64,000 nt of DNA from the NCBI GenBank assembly GCA_021234155.1, contig JAJEKV010000011.1:19176677-19240676 (forward strand). Reading direction: 5' to 3'. The notes under the pieces were generated by a model. The model was not told where the DNA came from. It searched no databases and was given only the letters and a program-made list of their open reading frames with translations. Source of the stretch: Isoetes taiwanensis. Its lineage: Eukaryota > Streptophyta > Lycopodiopsida > Isoetales > Isoetaceae. Both the position numbers and the translations under genes were made by a program. Position 1 is the stretch's first letter; every line of letters starts with the position of its first letter. Of the stretch, positions 11,689 through 24,050 are shown piece by piece.

Positions 11689-14600
11689 TTATCGGCTCTC
11701 CGGAAATTTGTATTCATAGGCTAAAGCTGTCTGCAACCCCAAAGAACCGATCAGATTCCAACAATAGCAAAGGACCTGCCAAATTCTCTTACCATGAATG
11801 TTGCAGTGATCATCTTTCCTGCAAACCAACGCCCATGAAGAGCCCGTTGGGCGTTTAATGCAGCTGTTAAGCTATTGAAGCGTAGATACACATGTCCAGG
11901 GCTATTCCTGCAAAAAAAAACTAGGCAGTTTTCGTGAAAACACAATTTCTGGGAAACTTACTTTTGTCATGATTCCAGACCCTGTAACAATTCATAGACT
12001 GGCTGTTACCTATGCTTATCATTTACATCATAACATGCCTGAATTGGACAAATGCGGCATGCTAAGGACACCCTAGGCTAGACACTTAACATATCATTTA
12101 TAATAATTAAAATCATCATATCATAACTGATGGATGTGTTGAGTCTGAAACACTCTTCGGCTAGAAAACCAGAGCCCCTGGAAGTTCAATTATGCCTGGG
12201 ATTAGCATGCCTAAAGAACAAACACTCAAAACCACTATCTTCAAGAGAAAGTTGGCCAGGCAAAGTGGATAGTTGGAGGAGCTATTGCATAATTAGATCA
12301 TGCAGGCTTACTAGAGATACTCACTTATCAACAAAAATGTGCTTCATGAAACCAAACTTTGAACACTCCTCCTGAACATCTTCCTTTATGTCAAGGTCAA
12401 AGTCTGGCTCCGTCTGTCATGATACGAACTTAATCATAAAAAGCTGACAAACGCTCGACATCTATAAGCAAATAGTACACTTACCTCTGCCGATGGATCA
12501 AACATATTCTTCAACAATAAAAATTCACTCGGTGTCCCAATTGACTCAGCAATAGGTGCTGCAACTGCTGGAGTCAATCCCATTCCATGAATTGCGCCAA
12601 GGGATGAGACCATTGGAGTCAGACCTGGAACAACAGCAGCCCCCAAAATTCCCAAGGGGGCAGTGGCAGGATTAGGAACAGCTCCAATGGCCCTGCACAA
12701 GAACAAGTTTGAAAAATATGAAGCAAGCTCTTAAGGTTGACATGACCAGCGTAAGAAAACTACCCTGTCGTAATGCCACTGCGGTCTAATTTCTGCATAA
12801 GCAGTGCCCTCGAATGAGCATTTAAAGCCTGCCAAAAAAACAGTACTATTAGTTAACATGATTGTGTCTTGATGCTTCCCAGAGGAGACCTACCAGACCA
12901 CCACCTTCATCGTCATCAAGATCTCCAGGATTGACACCCATATCTTGCATGCCAAATTGATCAGATACAGCAGACACCTAGACAAGCTTAAAATGGTGAT
13001 AAGCAGCAATGCTAGATTCACAACCAAAATGTAATAACAGATTTACCTTAATTACACGACCAGCAAGTTCTAAGATACCATTAAGTGCTTGTTGTGCTGC
13101 ACGTGCATCCTCTAATCTTTGATACTGCAACAGCATGCTGCTCCTAAATAAACAACATACTTGCAAACGCCAAGAAATTGAAACTTACTTGTACAAAGCC
13201 AAATCCTTTGCAATGCCCTGTTTCAGGATCAGTAGGCAATTGAACTAATTCCACAGGTCCAAATGGTTCAAATACCTAAGCCAAATAATATTGTCACAAA
13301 AACAAAATTAGACAACAGAGTACCAAGCATAGAAGGAAAAAAAACATTCATCGTCATACCTGGCGTAGTTGATCCTCTGTAATATTGAAATGCAAGTTCC
13401 CTACATAAAGACGCCTAGCTCCTCCCGAGTAGGGTCCAACGTAGCCCCCTGCACCATTAGCAGCGGCAGTTGTTGATTGTACGAGGTTTTTCTCTGCCTC
13501 AGATGGTTTCACCATCACTGGCTGACCAAGTAAAGTCTGTCCAGACATTGCAATTGCCATTGGGACTGATAGTGCATCATAGAACTCAATATATCTGTTC
13601 CATATGAACAATATTTAGAATGAAAGGAACACATTAATAATAACCCCTACCCTTCAGATACTCACCCTACACCTTTTGATCTTCGCGAGTTCCGATCCAT
13701 AATTAAACGAACATCTCGCACCTAATAAATATAAGTAAGGACATCCAGTCCATTGAACAATAAAACATGTAAACCTGGCTTCCAGGTAGGGTACCTTCCC
13801 AGCTTGAGAAAAAAACTCATAAACATCCCGCTCATCAGCCTTTAAGCAAATCTGTATTAACAAGATGAAAGGAAATAAATAAGGTTTACCACAGTTTGAA
13901 AACAATTTACAATATCATTTCCACGACTTGGTAACGAACTCTTCAATTCAAAGTAATGCGGTAATGTATCAGATGCGCTTCCACTTTGAGACATACAGAT
14001 AAATATCTTCTTACCATAAAGAAAAAATGTTAGCACTAACAAACTCAATTCAAAGAATTGCAGTATTGTATAGCGCTTCCACTTTGAGGCATACAAATGA
14101 ATGTCTTCTTACCATAAAGAAAATATGCTAGCATTAAACGCGTAACCTTTTCACATCTAAATTCCAACATATTAAGAGCTAAGATTTTAAGATTTTCAAC
14201 GCATGCTTGGCATACATTAAGATTTTAGGGCTTGCTTGACTGAAAGTTAAACCAGTTTTTTCAATGGATAGTGCGTTACATGTTGCTTGACACTTCAAAT
14301 AGTTTGAACGCCTGAAATAAATTGAACAATATTATATGAAAGGCAACCAAATAACTAAGTACAACCATCAATCTGTTGGTTAGAATTCATGTGAGATAAG
14401 TAACTCCAAATTCTGCAAACACTATACTAAATGACTGGTAATTACCTGGTATGCAAATACTGTACGTTGGTCCCTTTCTGGATCCGCTTCAGGTTCAGCA
14501 GGAACTGATACTTCCCTTTTCTCCCTTCTTTCCCTGGAAGCAAATTAAGGAGGATTACTAGAGGCATATTTTCCATCTTCTTCCCACTATAGTGAGCCAA

Positions 14601-15287
14601 GCAATGAAGCTTAAAAGAAGGTAGACCAAAAAGAACTCCACCTTCCACTTACGGAGGAGATTTCTGATTGCCAATGTTTAATATGTCAAACATTTCTGTG
14701 GAAAGAAGGGTGCTCAGTATAACTTAGAGCATGGCATCCTGATGGACAAAAAGTTCCATATTGCAAATGAACAACAAAGACTTGAAAAGGAAAAGGTACC
14801 TAGACGCTCGTTCCCGTTCTCTATCTCTTTCATAGTCCCGGTGCGGATCCAATTCCCTGCTTCGCGACCGGTGCGGATCCAATTCCCTGCTTCTCCCACT
14901 GTCGCGAGAACGTTCTCTTTCTCTGTCTCTGGAGCGCTCTCTCGAGCGCTCCCTGTCATAAAGTCTGTCTCTTTCACGATCCCTCTCTCGATCTCTGTCC
15001 CTGCTACTCCTTTTCCTATCTCTATCCCTATCCCTGTCCCTACTCTTCTCTCTTACCCTGTCTTTCTCCCTAGATTGGTGCCTATCCCTTTCATCATGGT
15101 CCCTGTCCCTCTCTTCAGAGCGCATTCGTTTGCTTTTGAATTCTCCATTACCATACTCCCCGTTTTGCCCTTTTGAGATTCTAAAACTTGTATCATCCAA
15201 TCTTTTTGCATCAGCACCATTTGACTTTAGTGTCCCATCAGGGCCTTCAACAGTCCTTTCGAGGTACTCATACTCATCAAAATCCAT
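11689..15287 (-). CDS. CC1-like splicing factor (RBM39/CAPER-type), complete
   Basis: A nuclear splicing factor that links SR-type activity to U2AF/SF3b at the 3' splice site. On the minus strand, 13 exons join cleanly: 15287-14800, 14533-14446, 13851-13795, 13721-13666, 13594-13360, 13275-13189, 13124-13047, 12977-12894, 12828-12764, 12692-12485, 12413-12325, 11907-11793 and 11730-11689. All introns are GT-AG, and the total is 1692 nt (563 codons plus stop). The start MDFDEYEYLE is typical of plant CC1-like proteins. Residues about 50-160 form an Arg-Asp/Ser-rich RS domain. RRM1 (about 186-262) has RNP motifs VFAYQI and KGVGYIEF. RRM2 (about 291-365) has LYVGNL and KGFGFVQY. The C-terminal RRM (about 478-553) is a UHM, with the Arg-Trp-Phe of GRWF at 538-540. 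A 5' UTR exon abuts the ATG (15288-15371, acceptor ttttgcag). The protein ends YKFPESR. Confidence 0.93.
14653..14695 (-). other. Candidate cassette (poison) exon or alternative first exon of the CC1-like gene
   Basis: Inside the first coding intron (14799-14534), a 43-nt segment is bounded by a strong pyrimidine-rich acceptor (cttctttccacag) and a consensus donor (GTAAGT). Its length is not a multiple of three. Joined to the first coding exon it brings an immediate in-frame TGA. It also holds its own ATG, whose frame (MFDILNIGNQKSPP) runs without a break into the next exon, which would give a protein lacking the RS domain. The splice signals are seen; use of the exon is inferred. Confidence 0.5.
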
Positions 15288-15639
15288 TAATGCTGGTAAT
15301 TGGATCCCTTTTTGTCGTTGGCTACACAAATTTTCCAGATAATGCAGCAGTTTGTTTGGATAACCAAACACCTGCAAAATCAGTTAAAAAGCTTGAACAT
15401 GATCCCAGACAGCTTATTATAACGGCTAGTTCATATCTGTGGCACATGCTTATTGCTAACAAACGAGCAATAGAATTATTTGAGATCTCTAATAATCTAT
15501 ACAAGAAAAGAAACTACGATGCAAATTTGCTTCGATACACATACGCAGAGCTTAATGGGTCCTTTAAAGCTTATTGGGGGAAAAGTTTCTTTTATGCACA
15601 GAAAAATTGCTACCATGTTGTACATTAATCCAGGAAGAC

Positions 15640-16440
15640 GGACTCTGTAAAGAAAACCCTAAACTCCATAGTTCGGGAAAGCGCCGCTAAGGGAAGGTAC
15701 AACAGTTAAAGGGGTTGAATCTAAACCTTGTGTGCCGGATTCGCCTATCGTGTTGTGACGAAGTCCTCTATCCGGCAATACTGCACCATGCGTATCTTAT
15801 AAAACTTATGCAGTTTTTCCTATCTTATATATGTTCTCCTATACAGAGGAAAGATAACTTCGGCACGAAAAAACACTACTAAACGGGTGCCTGGCTCTAG
15901 TACATTGTTTAGGAGGAAACCTTAAAATTGTAGATATGCGATGGGTCCTCCAAGAGATAAAAGGGAAAATGAACATCTTATATTATAAAACTAGAAAAGG
16001 GCCTTTTCTTTTGCATCCTCTCCTCGGCCTTAGTTTGGGGAGATGACGTATAGTACATTGCTTTTTGGGTTGCCCCTAAGGGGGCAAACCCTCGCCTAGG
16101 TGGGTTCTTAGCATATTCTGAGGATATATTGATATATACCTAGTATATTATGAAAACTGCTTCAAACCTGCTAGCGCCCTTAAACTGGCGGTCACCCTCG
16201 TTAGTGGGCGAAGCTCTTCTTACCGTGTAACCGGTAGCCCTGTTCTTTGCACGAGAGAAGAATGCATCCAGCGGGCAAAGGATTGGTTCTGCTTCTGCAT
16301 GGTTTGGGAGAGTTTGTTTACCAAGGCTATTTTCTTCTCTGAATGTGCGGAGCAATCATTCACATCTCTGTTGGCCTTTTAGTCTATTCTTACATTAGAC
16401 ATTTAAGATGTTTCCGAAGATCTGACAAATCATGTAAGTT
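15640..16440. other. Unassigned spacer upstream of the CC1-like gene
   Basis: This stretch has a more mixed base composition than its surroundings, including palindromic bits such as GCCCCTAAGGGGGC. A minus-strand open frame at 16140-16355 reads RTFREENSLGKQTLPNHAEA and onward. The look is somewhat like organellar intron or spacer DNA, but I cannot name a source. The promoter of the CC1-like gene may lie in the right half of 15370-15900. Confidence 0.25.
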
Positions 16441-16462
16441 CTAACTTGAAGGCTTATTTCAG

Positions 16463-16700
16463 GGATGGATATAACGATTTCAATACCTTTTACATGCAGG
16501 TCTGTCATCATTCCTTTAAATTCTTCTAATTCTACCATATAAAAGGTTGTATTTGTGACAACCATTATTTTCAGGCAGCTTCTGGTACTAAGGGCGGCTC
16601 AAGTGGGTGTCCTGTGATTGATTGCAAAGGACGCGCGATGGCTATAAATGCTGGCAGAAAAGTGGTTGGGGCTGCTGCATACTTTCTCCCTTTAGATAGG
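16463..16700 (+). pseudogene. DEG7-type (protease Do-like 7) two-exon fragment
   Basis: Two exons (16463-16499 and 16575-16700) flank a 75-bp GT-AG intron and encode DGYNDFNTFYMQ followed by [16 protein letters not shown] and on to AYFLPLDR. This is the protease-domain segment of plant DEG7, a nuclear/chloroplast-associated HtrA-family serine protease. It contains the GxSGxP active-site loop, with the catalytic serine kept but Cys in place of the usual residue before Pro. A GT donor follows at 16701. No other DEG7 exon is visible on either side, and tandem repeats begin within 50 bp. It is therefore a captured or broken gene piece even though its reading frame is intact. Confidence 0.8.
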
Positions 16701-16740
16701 GTATTTCATCTCTCCAAAATAAAGATCATGGGAGGAAGCC

Positions 16741-19470
16741 ATCTGGTTTGTATATTGGTGATGCGTTAGGAAGCCACCTGGAAACAAATCAGAATTTAAT
16801 TCCGTACTATGCATTAATTACGAATTTATAAATGCATTTGCTACTGCAAAAGCGACCCTCGAATTCTAATTGCCATATCGGGAGGACGGCAGATCCAAAC
16901 TCTATTCCGTCAGTTCTTCCTGCTTCACATTCCTAAGTGCAGCTTCTCAGCCATGTCCCAAGTACAAAAGACCAAAACTCGGCCTCCAAAATGCAAACCC
17001 TTTAAGAACCTAGCAACTCACATGGTTTACGTTTTGAAGGCCCTATCCTTGTCAGATTTGACCAGGATCTTGCGCCGCATCTTGAAGTAGAGGGGAGGTG
17101 TTGACGCCAGAGCACAGGCCCTAACCCCCCCTCCCCCGGAAGCAGCTTGCCCCAAAAGTCCTCTCCGAAAGGCCCTGGCAACGGACGGGCAATCTCCCCT
17201 ATCCAGAACCGTGATTTGGCTCTTCCATTGAGCTCAGAGCATCAACATTGCCTTGGGGTCCAAGTTTCACGGCCAAAAGACCACCCCTTCTCCCAGAAGC
17301 GCCAAACTAGCTTGTCCAGCACCCTCGTAGTGAATTGGCCTGAAAGGTGGATGTTGAATACTGCCACGTAGGGCGTACACATTCCTTTCTCATGCAAAAC
17401 TGACTATGTAACTTGGTCCCTAGGGTAACTTCACCATTTTGAACGACATGGCAAAGTCGAATCTCCGTTCCAAGGCCTCTGCAGTGCCCAAACGACAAAA
17501 TACTTCAGTTTTTACACGGTCGCCCGTGGGATGCTCCATTGTTTGATAAGTTCCCCTGGACCGATCTTGGAATTTTGTGGACCTGCCCGAGGCAAGGCCC
17601 CTGAATGGAGGATTCAATGATCGAATAGGGGAACCGAGCTTCGGGAGGGTGGTCATTAACGTATGGTCCCCTGGGGGAGTGCTGGTAGGAAAGGCTGCCT
17701 CGGGAACTTTTTTGGGTCCCGCCTCCTGGGGTTCTTACTCTCCCCTCCTGAGGTGGCCTTGCAAGGTCCTGGCCTTGTTTGACTTGGGGAAGAGTCCCAG
17801 CTCGGCTGCCCAACAACGGGCTTCCTGGACCGCTCTAATGCTAACTCCTTGATTGAAACCTTGTCCGAATATTCAAAAAATGGCATGTATGCTGGTTATG
17901 ACTTAGGAAACCAGCTGGCAAAAAATCAGAATTTAATTCTGTACTATGCATTAATTACGAATTTATGAATGCCTTGCTACTGCAAAAGCGGCCGTCGACT
18001 TCTAATTGCCACATCGGGAGAAGGGCAGATCCAAACTCCATTCCCTCAGTTCTGCTTGCTTTGCATTCCCAAGTGCAGCTTCTCGGCCATGTCCTAAGTG
18101 CAAAAGACTAAAACTCAGCCCCCAAAACACAAACCCTCCAAGAACCTCGCAACTCACAGGGTTTACATTTTGGAGACCCTATCCTTGTCAGATTCGACCA
18201 GGACATTGCGCTACGTCTTCAAGTGGGGGAGGGGGGGGGAGGATGGGGGTTGTTGACACCAGAGCACGGGCCCTAAAAAAACCCCCGGAAGCAGCTTGCC
18301 CCAAAAGTCCTCTCCCAAAGGCCCCGGCGACATGGGCAACCTCCCCTATCCAAAACCATGATTTGGCTCTTCCATTGGGCTCAGAGCATTGACACTGCCC
18401 TGGGGACCAAGTTTCGTGGCCAGAAGACCACCCCTTCTCCTAGAAGCACCAAAGTAGCTCATATCCAGCACCCTCGTAGTGAATTGGCCTGGGAGGTGGA
18501 TGTTGAATATTGCCATGTAGGACGTACACATTCCTTTATCATGCAAAATTGGCCGTGTAACCTGGTTCTTAGGGTAACTTCACCGTTTTGGACGACGTGG
18601 AAAAGTCGAATCTACATTCCGGGGCCTCTGCAGTGCCCGAACTACAAAACACTTCGATTTCTACACGGTCGCCCGCAGGACGCTCCGCGGTTTGATAAGT
18701 TCCCCTGGACCGATCTTGGAATTTTTTGGACCTGCCCGAAGTAGAGCCCCTGAACGGAGGATTCAACGGTTGGATAGGGGAACCGAGCTCCGCGAGGGTG
18801 GTCATTAGCGTACGACCCCTGGGAAAGGGCTGCTAGGAAAGGCTGCCTCGGGAACTTTTTTGGGTCCTGCCTCCTGGGATCCTTACTCTCCCTTCTTGTG
18901 AGGTGGCCTTGCAAGGTCCTGATCTTGTTTGACTTGGGGAAGAGTCCCAGCTCAGCTGCCCAACAACGGGCTTCCCGGACCGCTCTAATGCTAACTCCTT
19001 GATCGAAACCTTGTCCGAATATTCAAAAAATGGCTTGTATGCTGGTTATGACTTAGAAAGCTAGCTGGCAAAAAATCAGAAATAATTCCGTACTATGCAT
19101 TAATTACAAATTTATGAATGTCCTACTACTGTGCTTCTTGGCCACGTCCCAAGTGCAAAAGACCTAAACTCGGCCCCAAAATGCAAACCCTTCACGAACC
19201 TTGCAACTCACAGGGTTTATGCTATCCTTGTCAGATTCAACGAGGACCTTGTGTCGCATCTTGAAGTAGAGGAGGGGTGTTGATGCCAGAGCACGGGCCC
19301 TAAAAAACCCCCGGAAGAAGCTTGTCCCAAAGTCCTCTCCCGAAGGCCTTGGCGACAGACGGGCAATCTCCCCTATCCGGAACCATGATTTGGCTCTTCA
19401 TTAGGCTCCAGCATCGAAATTGCCTTGGGGACCAAATTTCGTGGCCCAAAGACCATCCATGTTCTCCAGA
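16741..19470. repeat. Tandem array of a 1.14-kb unit (two full copies plus one partial)
   Basis: A long unit repeats head to tail. The anchor TACTATGCATTAATTAC occurs near 16805, 17942 and 19091, giving spacings of about 1.14-1.15 kb. Copies share many blocks, for example a run of prolines-like C tracts, TTGACTTGGGGAAGAGTCC and GATTTGGCTCTTC, with moderate divergence. The third copy stops at about 19470, where CGTCGC-type transposon sequence begins. No long ORF is shared by all copies. It may derive from LTRs or from an unknown element. Confidence 0.8.
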
Positions 19471-19559
19471 AGAAGAATGACATTTTTTACGTCGCAGACG
19501 CGTCGCATGCGATGTATTTTGTTATTGCGACGTCATATACAATATTTTTTATTTTAGTA

Positions 19560-20060
19560 TTTGATATGTTTGATCTTGGGGCATGTTTGAGCCCAGGGGC
19601 AATGCTTGAGCCTAAGAGGCTTGTTTGAACCTAGGTGGCATGTTCGACCCTAAGGGCAATGCAACGCCTACAGGTGGTATCTTGTTATTGCGACGTCATA
19701 TACATTATTTTTTATTTTAATATGTGATATGTTTGATCCTGGGGCATGTTTGAGCCTAGGGGCATTGTTTGAGACTAAGAGGCTTGTTTGAACCTAAGTG
19801 GCATGTTTGATCCTAAGGGCAATGCAACCACTACAGATGGTATATTTGATGTTAGGTTGCATGTTTGAGCCCAGGTGGCATGTTTGAGCCATGCGTCATG
19901 TTTGAGCCTATGTTTGAGCCTAGGTGGCAACATGTCATTGTGACATCATGTGTTGTATTTTTTACTCTAGTTTATGTGGCATGTTTGATCCTTTGTTTGA
20001 GCCTAGGTAGTATGTTCGAGTCTAATGCTTGAGCCTAGGTGGCTTGTTTGAGCCTATGTT
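19560..20060. repeat. Degenerate minisatellite, about 20-bp unit
   Basis: Many imperfect copies of a unit like TTTGAGCCTAGGTGGCATG follow one another. A larger duplication of about 180 bp (from TTATTGCGACGTCATATACA, near 19524 and 19685) is overlaid on them. It lies just inside the left end of the proposed transposon and probably is its subterminal repeat region. Confidence 0.75.
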
Positions 20061-20171
20061 CCACCCCTTCTTTCCTCCGATATAATATATACCCAAAAAT
20101 AAAAGGGGGAGAGAGGAAAAGAAAAAAAGAATTGAATTGAATGGGTTTTTATCGTCTCCTCTAGGTGCTAA

Positions 20172-22560
20172 CTAAGAGTCATCATTGTTATCATTGCCAA
20201 CTTTTGTATCAAAATGTATGTACATTTGTATTTCGTGGAATTGCTCTGGTGTAAGATGTTGCATGAAAGCTGGTGGTCCATCTTCTTGATGCTCATTTTC
20301 GGGTAAGCTTGAATGCCCTGATCTGCGAGAAGGCTCTTCAGATGTTATTGACTCCACTAGCACAACACCTTGGAATATTGGGCATCCCCTTGGTGTAGTT
20401 TGTATGAAAAACCACCGTGTTGGATCTTATCGATCGGTAAAGACAAAAATCTGGTCAAAGAAGCTTCCAGTGAGACTGATATTGATGGTCTAAATTTTGA
20501 AGTTGGATATGTACGCCCCACATCAGAGAAATTCGGATCGCTGTGGTGTTCACTTGGCTTTGTTGGTGCGCATGTTGACAGATGCTCACTTCTGCTCAAG
20601 TCCCCATCAAGATAAAGGTGGCAAGATGCTTCTCATAGAACGAGTAAGTGTCTGATTTGGTTTAAGAATTCGCTATTTAACGACGTCATATGCTTTGCTT
20701 GCTAGGTTGGAGAGGATTGGTTCCAGATTGATGTCCTGGTCCCCAGGACAAACAAATTATTTCTTGTGCTATTGCTTTGTTGTATGCATTGTGTCTTCTT
20801 CATTATAGCAGACATCGGGTACTGTGATGCCATAGTGCCACATTTACACTACTTGCTACATTTGTTTTTCTTGTCTGGCTGACGGGGCCTTGTGCCTCAC
20901 AATACATATTTTGATGCACGTTTGTTAAATATTATTGGCATTGCATTACCGTTGGCAGAAGGTATACCATCACAGTAAATATTTGTCCTCGCACATATCG
21001 TGCCACATAGATAAATCATAAACAACAATGCCATAGGCCTTCATAATTCTTCATCATTTGGAAATTGGATGTGTGCACTAGACCCACCCATTGCCTACTA
21101 CCAGTTTGCAAAGGTGGCGGTTGTCGTAGGGGACTGGGTTGCCTAGCTTGAAAAAGGGGTGCACGAGCAGCAACCTGTGACTGTGCATATGATTCCTTTA
21201 AACATCATGGGCGCCGGGTTGTCTATAGAACCTAGGAGCCTGAAGTCTCGTCGGACTTCTTAGGTGATCTGCTCGAGCTCCTTCTCATTTGCTATTTGTA
21301 CCCTGCAAGTTGTGTCACTGTCATCCCGACCCACTTTCCAAATGTCTTTTGTTGCTTCCTTACAAGTGTTAGTGCAACTTCTTCAAGCGTCTTTGTTGGA
21401 CCTGCTGGGGTTTCCACTACGAAGTCGACCATAGGAATGTCGGATGAACTTGTTGAGGGGTAGAGGTCCTGATATATATCAGGATGATGCTTATCAAGGT
21501 AGTACTTAACTACCAATAGTGCGTGCATCTAGAAACAAGACTTAGAAAACTGCATTTCAACCTGATGTTGCAATCCTGGAGTACACTAAAAAATGACTAG
21601 CAGAACAATTGCTTCTTTATCTGCTAAAACAATCGCTCCCCCTTGCTCCTCCTGCAGCCTACATAAGCATGCGATGGCTACTAGACGCTTGGAAAGCCGC
21701 GACGACCAAATTGGCCACTGGCATCTACAAGGCGAACGTGGATCAAGCTTGTTACTAGGTGAGCTATGCTAAGACCCGAATAAGCAATAGTCATTTAATG
21801 CTTCACAATAATATACATGAAATTTGAGAATCACCTTTAATAGTAGGTACTTCAGCCATACTTGTTTTTAGTAGAACCATCGTGCTAGAATATGACATGC
21901 AACCTGCAGACAATATCAACATAATAACTAATGTTTTCACACAATATAACAGGTCCACAATAAAAAAAAAACATGCGTCTTCCCTAGCCAACAGTATGGA
22001 TCTTCTGCAATGATCTCACCAAGAGTCGCCCGTTCTGCATTGTGAAGGTCTATCATAATAGCCCTAGATCAAACATTGCCCATGCAGGCAAAGACTGCAC
22101 GAGAGCCATATCCAAGTCTATTCTTTCGTGTTGTTGTTGCTGCAGATATAGTGATTCACATCGTATAGAAAGCAGATACACCAATGCCATCGCGATTAGG
22201 GACATGTGCACCATATACTAGGCAACCATACATATTTGTTTTAAATGTTGAATCCATGGTCCAACCCCTGTTCGGACTATATCTCATCGCTTGCTCCAGC
22301 ATCCACCTGTCTTGAATGACCACAATCCAGGGCCGCAATGCTGGGTCCTTATATAGGTGCATAAGATTGATGATATATGACCTTACTGGACCTCATCCGA
22401 ACATCCATACCACTCTCAACAACATCCCAATCTGGACCAAGGAATGCTCCTGCATGTCAGAACACATTATATACAGTAAGGAACCAAGGCTGAACAATCA
22501 AAACGATTTCATTTTTTCAGAAGTGGAGCCCAAGATGCCATATGTTCTCATGCGTCAGTT
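20172..22560 (-). pseudogene. MULE-like transposase remnants
   Basis: Minus-strand frames hold the pieces. The best is at 22156-22362: WMLEQAMRYSPNRGWTMDST, then FKTNMYGCLVYGAHVPNRDG and a downstream FYTM. The DSTFKTN block resembles the first catalytic Asp region of MULE-type DDE transposases. Further pieces are at 21292-21528 and 20172-20599; the latter are acidic and Ser/Pro-rich and I do not recognise them. Frameshifts and stops between the pieces show that the gene is dead. Confidence 0.5.
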
Positions 22561-22689
22561 TGAAGCGGTAAGTGACTCTTTCAATAGGTTTCATGTATTA
22601 CACACCTCCTCCCTCTCTCCATCGCATTACTCCATACAACTTGGAAGTCTATTGTGTCTAGTAGCATGTTTGCTACCTCAGATGTAAGA

Positions 22690-24050
22690 GACGAGACCAT
22701 TCATTATCTTCAGACAATGGATTGTATCCATCATGCCCAACACTTATGTGTAGGGAATAAATTACTACTTGTATATCTCTATTTAGCCATAATGGCTTTA
22801 GCTAAACTTGCCTGAAACTAATCCCAATACTTTCTGTGATTTAGCTAAACTCTTCAAATTTTCCCTCTCATACTTTCTAGCATTTAGCTAAACTAACTCG
22901 AAATTCATCCCAAAAATTTCTGAGATGCGGGCACAGAATACTTCAAGCTAAAATTATTATAGTTTTTCCCAATTATTTCCATTAATTTTAGTCATTTTTT
23001 GTGTGGAAACATGCTAAAGAAATGTCAACTGGCTAAATCTAGACCTCAAATTATTCCATAGATGCTAGAAAATAAATATTAATCATATATTTTCATATTA
23101 CCTAGAATTATTTTGGCTAAACTAGCCCGAAACTCATTTCAATATTTTCTATGGCTTACCTAAACATTACAAATTTCCACAGTCTTACTTTCTAGCGTTT
23201 GGCTAAAGAGCTCCGTTTACATTTGTAAGTAGTAGCAATAGAAGATTGGATAAATCTAGAATGTGAATCTGGCTACGTACATGGCTCAGAAATGTCCAAT
23301 CTAGCTTAGGGACAAACTTTCATGACTATCACATAAAAAAGGCACCCAAAAAATTAAAAGTTCCAGACGTCGCTATAACAAAATACGTCGCATAGACATC
23401 GCATGCGACGTAACCGTATATATATGGTTTTGAAAACTCGTCGCATGTGAAGTCGACGTCACATGCGACGTCTAGACCTTTTTACAGACCCGCGGCCGGC
23501 TTTTCTGGGTCCGTTTCTAGGCCTTTAAAACTCCTCTGTTTTGGGCGATTTCCGGCACTACGGGCTTCATTGACTTGCAAGCACTGCTTTTAAGGTTAGC
23601 TACATCATGGTTTATAGATTGAATGGGTTTTTGGATTGAATAGTTAGGCTAGATTTCAAAAAAATTTCTCCCTCTTTCCTTCCTCTTCTTCTTTGTTCTT
23701 CACTATTTTTCTTCTTCATTCTTTCCTCATTCTTTCGTCCATGCTTCTATTCTTCCCTTCCCTCTTCTCTTATTTCTTCTTTCCTCATTCTTTCTTCCAT
23801 GCTTCTATTCTTCCCTTCCCTCTTCTCTTATTTCTTCTTTCCTCATTCTTCCTCATGTTTAAATGGGTTTTTAACATAATGGCTTATAAGCCAAAGGTTA
23901 AACTAAAGTGCTTAAACTATATCCTTTTGAAACTCCTTTATATAAGAGAGGATGATGGAGTGATATCATCACATCTTTTCTTTATGTTTTTCTTTAAACG
24001 AAATATAAAAACCATCAAGCCTTCCCGAAAATAAAAAAATAAAAAATAAA
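22690..24050. other. Non-coding, with TAGCTAAAC-type repeats and CT-rich tandem
   Basis: From 22780 to 23230 there is a run of related phrases (TTTAGCTAAACT, CTCATCCCAA/ATTTTCT) at irregular spacing. At 23690-23870 a CT-rich 68-bp unit (CATGCTTCTATTCTTCCC...) is duplicated in tandem. No gene is supported. Confidence 0.5.

Larger units (their letters stand above)
19480..23480 (-). mobile_element. Decayed DNA transposon with CGTCGC-rich inverted ends (MULE-like)
   Basis: Near-matching sequences in opposite orientation sit at both ends. On the left (19488-19545) there is CGTCGCATGCGATGTATTTTG followed by TTATTGCGACGTC. On the right (23360-23475), read on the other strand, there is CGTCGCATGCGATGT, then GTATTTTGTTATAGCGACGTC. 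These short GC-rich palindromes stand out in AT-rich DNA. Between them the minus strand carries transposase debris. The outer boundaries and target-site duplication are not clear, so superfamily and exact ends are inferred. Confidence 0.5.

Noticed and set aside
14742-15176. A 144-codon plus-strand frame across the RS-domain exon
   Set aside because: It is the antisense of the Arg-Asp/Ser repeats of the CC1-like gene.
16741-19470. CRISPR or rDNA-like array
   Set aside because: Unit length, spacing and eukaryotic context do not fit either one; there is no rRNA similarity.
19480-23480. CACTA element
   Set aside because: GCGACGTC-type subterminal words resemble some CACTA elements, but no CACTA terminus lies at either edge and the transposase piece looks MULE-like.
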